From Talpa occidentalis (lineage: Eukaryota > Chordata > Mammalia > Eulipotyphla > Talpidae), in NCBI RefSeq assembly GCF_014898055.3, contig NW_023601433.1:84577106-84641105 (forward strand): 64,000 nucleotides of DNA. Reading direction: 5' to 3'. The notes beneath the pieces are model-generated. The model worked only from the letters and a program-made list of their open reading frames with translations, made no database searches and had not been told where the DNA came from. Position numbers and translations under genes: made by a program. Numbering within the stretch: the stretch's first letter is position 1; each line of letters starts with the position of its first letter. Below are positions 60,643 through 64,000 of the stretch, in pieces.

Positions 60643-62272
60643 GTAATGTCAGGGATTCTGTCCTGTGATGGAATTAAGATGTAAAGAGAATGATTTTAGG
60701 TTTTTGAAGCAAATGATTTAGATAAAACTCTCTGTTGCTACTAAGAGCTCGAGATTCCCGTACAGTGTGTTCATTGTCTGCTTTATCAGCATAAAAACTG
60801 ATACTCAGTGAAGTAAGAAAATGGATAGTTTTACTATGGCAAAGAAAAGGTATCATCTAGACTCTCCTGCCAAGGAGGCATGAATTACTCTGGTTCTTAG
60901 GTATTTGAGTTGGGACATGGGAATGTCAGGTTGAATTTTTCAGTGTGCTAATAGAGTATCAGATCTTGCTGTTTGATACTATTTCTTTTAGTAACTCATC
61001 GTGTGTGTGGATCAACCTACCCATGCTAAAAGCAAAAAGAATGTTCAGGGGAACATGAATTGTTAAGTGTTTTCTTTAAACAAAGTATTTCCTGGTTTCA
61101 GATGTTTTTACATTTACTCTGTGATCTCAGTGAAAATGGCAGCTCTCTTAATTGACCTCCAAATGACTTAACTGCCAATGAATTAGCCTTTCTATTTGCT
61201 CAGTAGACACAGAGCCCAGTGCTGTGGCACGCCGGGCTGTAGGCTCCTCTCAGCATCTCTGCATTGCCACTCCCGCCTGCAGAGCTGTGGGCCTGCCAGT
61301 AGCCCACCTTGCTCCCAAACCTGTTCAGTACCATAATTGGTGCTTGTTGTTCTGATTATATCATTAAATATTATATAACCAATGAAATTGGAATTTTTAA
61401 AAGCCAAGGAAATTGTTTCCATAAAAAAGAATGTATGTTTTATAAAGATTTACAAAGTAAATCTCTAAGAAGTTGGTGTTAATTAAGTGTAGGACCCAAA
61501 GCTTATTCTGCCCACCCCTTCATTTCACACCCTTGATGCGGGGGCAGCCTTCTGAGGCATCTGCAAGGGCGGGGGGTGCAGTCCAGAAACCGGTCACTGC
61601 TTTCTCTCTCATTCCAGGGCCTGCCCTTTGTCAGAGTCTACTTTCTTAGGTGACTTTGGGGTACAGTTTATTACCTTTACTGACTCTACTGGAATCAATA
61701 GGAGAAACAAAAAGCCTGCAGTAGCCAAGAAGTTCTTAAACTTTATAGAGTCGTAGTTACATCTCCATTGAAAACCAGATCCCCTTTATTTTCTCCCTTT
61801 ATAACATTTATTATCTCCTTTGGAGTAGTTTCTTGCTGAGAATGATATTAAGCCAATCTGTTGGCTTTTTCCCCTGTAGTACCTTCGGTTTTGCTTCTAG
61901 GTAGAATGTTTTTCTTACAGTAATTTTAAAATAATCTTATTTAACTTTTTAGAAATGTTTAACATATACACAAGTTGAGAAAATACTATAATAAATACCA
62001 TGAACCTGTCACTCAGCTTCAAGTATCAATTCCTAACCAATCCTGTTAAGTCTGCCCCCTCCACGCCCACCCCTCAACAGATGTGTACTTAAGATCTTGG
62101 GGCTTGTCTAAAGATTGGCGAATAAATGCATGTTTTAGTTTTAAGTGAAAATAAAATGTTTAAGAAATAAATTATTATTTTTAAAATGGTTACCAACTTT
62201 AACAGGCTTTTTTTTTTTTTTATGAGAAACCAATAGGTGCAGGACCTAATATCATTTAGTAGACTGGATCTT

Positions 62273-62545
62273 TTTTTTTTTAATATTTATTTGTTTATTT
62301 TATACAAGAACCAGGGTACAGGCCAGACGTGGGGGAGGGTGAGAGGATTCATCAGAGATAGAGCCGGCAACAGAACAGGCAGACTGACGAAATACACTCC
62401 TGAGGGGAGCAGCAGGCAAGACAGGAGAGGTCTGCCCCACCATGTGGGACTCTCGCTGGCTGGCTGGGATCGAACTGGCACTGCAGAGGCTGCAGACAGC
62501 CTCACAGCGCAGTGCTCAACCGCCTGCGCCACCAGGGGAGGCCCC
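62273..62545 (-). mobile_element. tRNA-derived SINE, type B
   Basis: Reverse copy. The flanks agtagactggatctttt / agtagactgaatttt form a diverged duplication. Confidence 0.93.
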
Positions 62546-62697
62546 AGTAGACTGAATTTTAAAGATAACAGTACACTCAGTATTCATTTGAATGTGTGAC
62601 ATTAAGTTTCCTCCCACCAATAGGACGAGCAGAGGCAAACTCCACTTAAACATAATGGGGGGAATGGCTATGGAAATCAGCATGGAAAAAAAATTTT

Positions 62698-62971
62698 TTT
62701 AAAAAGATTTATTTATTTATTTATACAAGCACTGGGTACAGTCAGAAGCGCAGGAGGGTGAGAGAATTCACCAGAGCCAGAGCCGGGAGCAGAGCAGGCA
62801 GAAGGACCGAAGTACACTGCTGAGGGGAGCAGCGGGCGGCAGGAGAGGTCTGCGCGCCATGTGGGACCCTCCTCTGGTGGCCGGGGAGCAGCCGGGGATC
62901 AAACCGGCGCTGCAGAGGCTTCGGGCAGCTTCGCAACCCAGCGCTCAACCACTGCACCACCAGGGAGGCCC
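62698..62971 (-). mobile_element. tRNA-derived SINE, type A
   Basis: Reverse copy. The flanks cagcatggaaaaaaaattt / cagcatagaaaattttt form a diverged duplication. Confidence 0.93.
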
Positions 62972-63234
62972 CAGCATAGAAAATTTTTATCCATAAGCTT
63001 TCTTTTTAAAGCAGATTCTTTAGAATGTTAGCTATTAATCCACTAAATGTCATAGAGATTCTGTTTATTTTAGCTTAGGGAAGATGTGCATAATGAAAGG
63101 GAAACATAATTGCTGTTTTTAAATAGAAGAGATATACTTTTGTGCCATGTTGCTCTAGAAACTAAAATTAGGTTCTCTGGATGGAAGATCCTCAGAAGCA
63201 GTTGAGTTCAATGTGTGTCATTAATGTATGGACT

Positions 63235-63415
63235 TAGTGTGATCTGCCATTTATGGAGCGCTGGCTTTGTGGCAGGGGGCAGTGTGCATGTTTGCCTCTA
63301 TCACCTCACTGAGCCATCACTCTGACTCTTGAGGTGCACGTTATTAGCCTCATCTTACAGGTGAAGAAACAGAAGTTCAAAAAGTCCAAGGTCACCTAGT
63401 AAGTGTAGTTCATTC
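63235..63415 (-). mobile_element. MIR fragment
   Basis: Contains ctcatcttacaggtgaaga, aacagaagttcaaaaagtc and caaggtcacctagtaag, the reverse MIR core. Confidence 0.65.
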
Positions 63416-63777
63416 ATACCTTTCTTACGAGGAAATCGTTAGTGAAGATATTATTCTCTTAGTCATTTCCATTTAGACTTAGGAATGAGAAAATGTTGCT
63501 CCATATTTTTGTTATTCAAAAAAAAAAGGAAAAAAGAAACATTTGGCAGAGTCAACCAGGTTTTCCTGCTAATAACTGTCTGGTCTTAGTCTTTGAATCC
63601 CCATGTGTTTTGGATATTTCATTTGGGGATTTGAGCCATCCCCCCTGCATGTCACATTGAAGCATTTATTTTTGAAGGTTATTTTTTGCTCAGCGTCCAG
63701 ATTGTTTTTTCATTAGAAAAGTACATTTATAACCTCTTTAGAATGTGTGTAATTTACCTGTGGAAAAATGATTTCAG

Positions 63778-63886
63778 ATGCTGACTTGGGACGCTGTCTC
63801 ACGGCAGATGGTCTTTACCTATATACTACTAACTCAGTTGGAAGAGGAGTAAGCAAATTGGGGTCTGGATTACATGGTACTCTCAG
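63778..63886 (+). CDS. HECTD4: HECTD4 exon 5 (residues 305-341)
   Basis: A 109-base exon between atgatttcag and gtcagt. It completes Asp305, then reads ADLGRCLTADGLYLYTTNSV and GRGVSKLGSGLHGTL, and leaves two bases of Arg341. The strongly conserved 'TADGLYLY' type repeat suggests a beta-propeller-like segment; that is inference. The protein continues outside the window. Confidence 0.95.
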
Positions 63887-64000
63887 GTCAGTTGCATGGA
63901 ATTTGCTGAATGATTTGGCTAGAGCGCTTCCCTCTCTACATGGATCTGTGAAGAATGCACCTAGAGGGGTGTGCTCACTCCCCAGGGACTGCTGACTGGT
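63887..64000 (+). other. HECTD4: HECTD4 intron 5, start only
   Basis: Begins gtcagt after CTCAG. Only 114 bases are inside the window. The open frame that continues here is intron read-through. Confidence 0.9.

Larger units (their letters stand above)
60643..63777 (+). other. HECTD4: HECTD4 intron 4 (3.1 kb)
   Basis: Begins gtaatg and ends aatgatttcag. It holds two reverse SINEs, an old L1 3' piece near 61950-62050 and a MIR near 63235. Positions 60650-61940 and 62980-63230 show nothing I can name. Confidence 0.93.

Noticed and set aside
63768..63995. A longer exon 5 running to the window end
   Set aside because: The frame after CTCAG|gtcagt does not continue HECTD4, and the donor fits the phase needed for the next known residues.

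Overview
The window is ordinary nuclear DNA from a placental mammal. It has long introns, GT-AG splice sites, one CpG-island promoter, and eutherian or mammalian fossil repeats (MIR, L2, MER20, MER5-type, MaLR, L1). There are no Alu, B1/B2, ERE or VES-like sequences. About 46 copies or pieces of one tRNA-derived SINE family dominate. Its 5' end (gggcctccctggtggcgca) resembles the tRNA-Glu-type heads of laurasiatherian SINEs, but I cannot match its body with certainty to a named family. A laurasiatherian such as a bat (Rhin-1-like) or a pangolin is possible; this is inference.

The only host gene I can support is the 5' end of HECTD4, a giant HECT-domain E3 ubiquitin ligase, on the + strand. 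Positions 1-8980 are upstream DNA full of SINEs, with one strong CTCF-like motif near 5780. A CpG island (about 8990-10290) holds the promoter, two short uORFs and coding exon 1 (9493-9666). Intron 1 is 45 kb. Exons 2 to 5 follow at 54867-55384, 59265-59354, 60512-60642 and 63778-63886. The five exons join in phase to give the first 340 full codons plus two bases of a 341st. The window ends 114 bases into intron 5, and the HECT domain lies far beyond it.

Intron 1 holds the retroelement story. A processed RPL37A pseudogene lies near 42 kb. A 5'-truncated L1 begins with a 26-bp perfect inverted repeat; it sits inside an older MaLR LTR and itself hosts a young SINE. Two related solo ERV-type LTRs lie in sense orientation (16577-17021 and 45060-45488). 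A cluster of young SINEs lies at 49.6-51.0 kb. Many SINEs still show clear target-site duplications of 9-18 bp. SINEs inside the gene are strongly biased to antisense (26 against 6), while upstream copies are balanced (7 against 7).

I found no new defence system, CRISPR array, operon or unknown multi-gene system. The most useful leads are the two uORFs, the CTCF-like site, the SINE subfamily with an extra 3' block, the inverted SINE pair, and the L1 fold-back junction.
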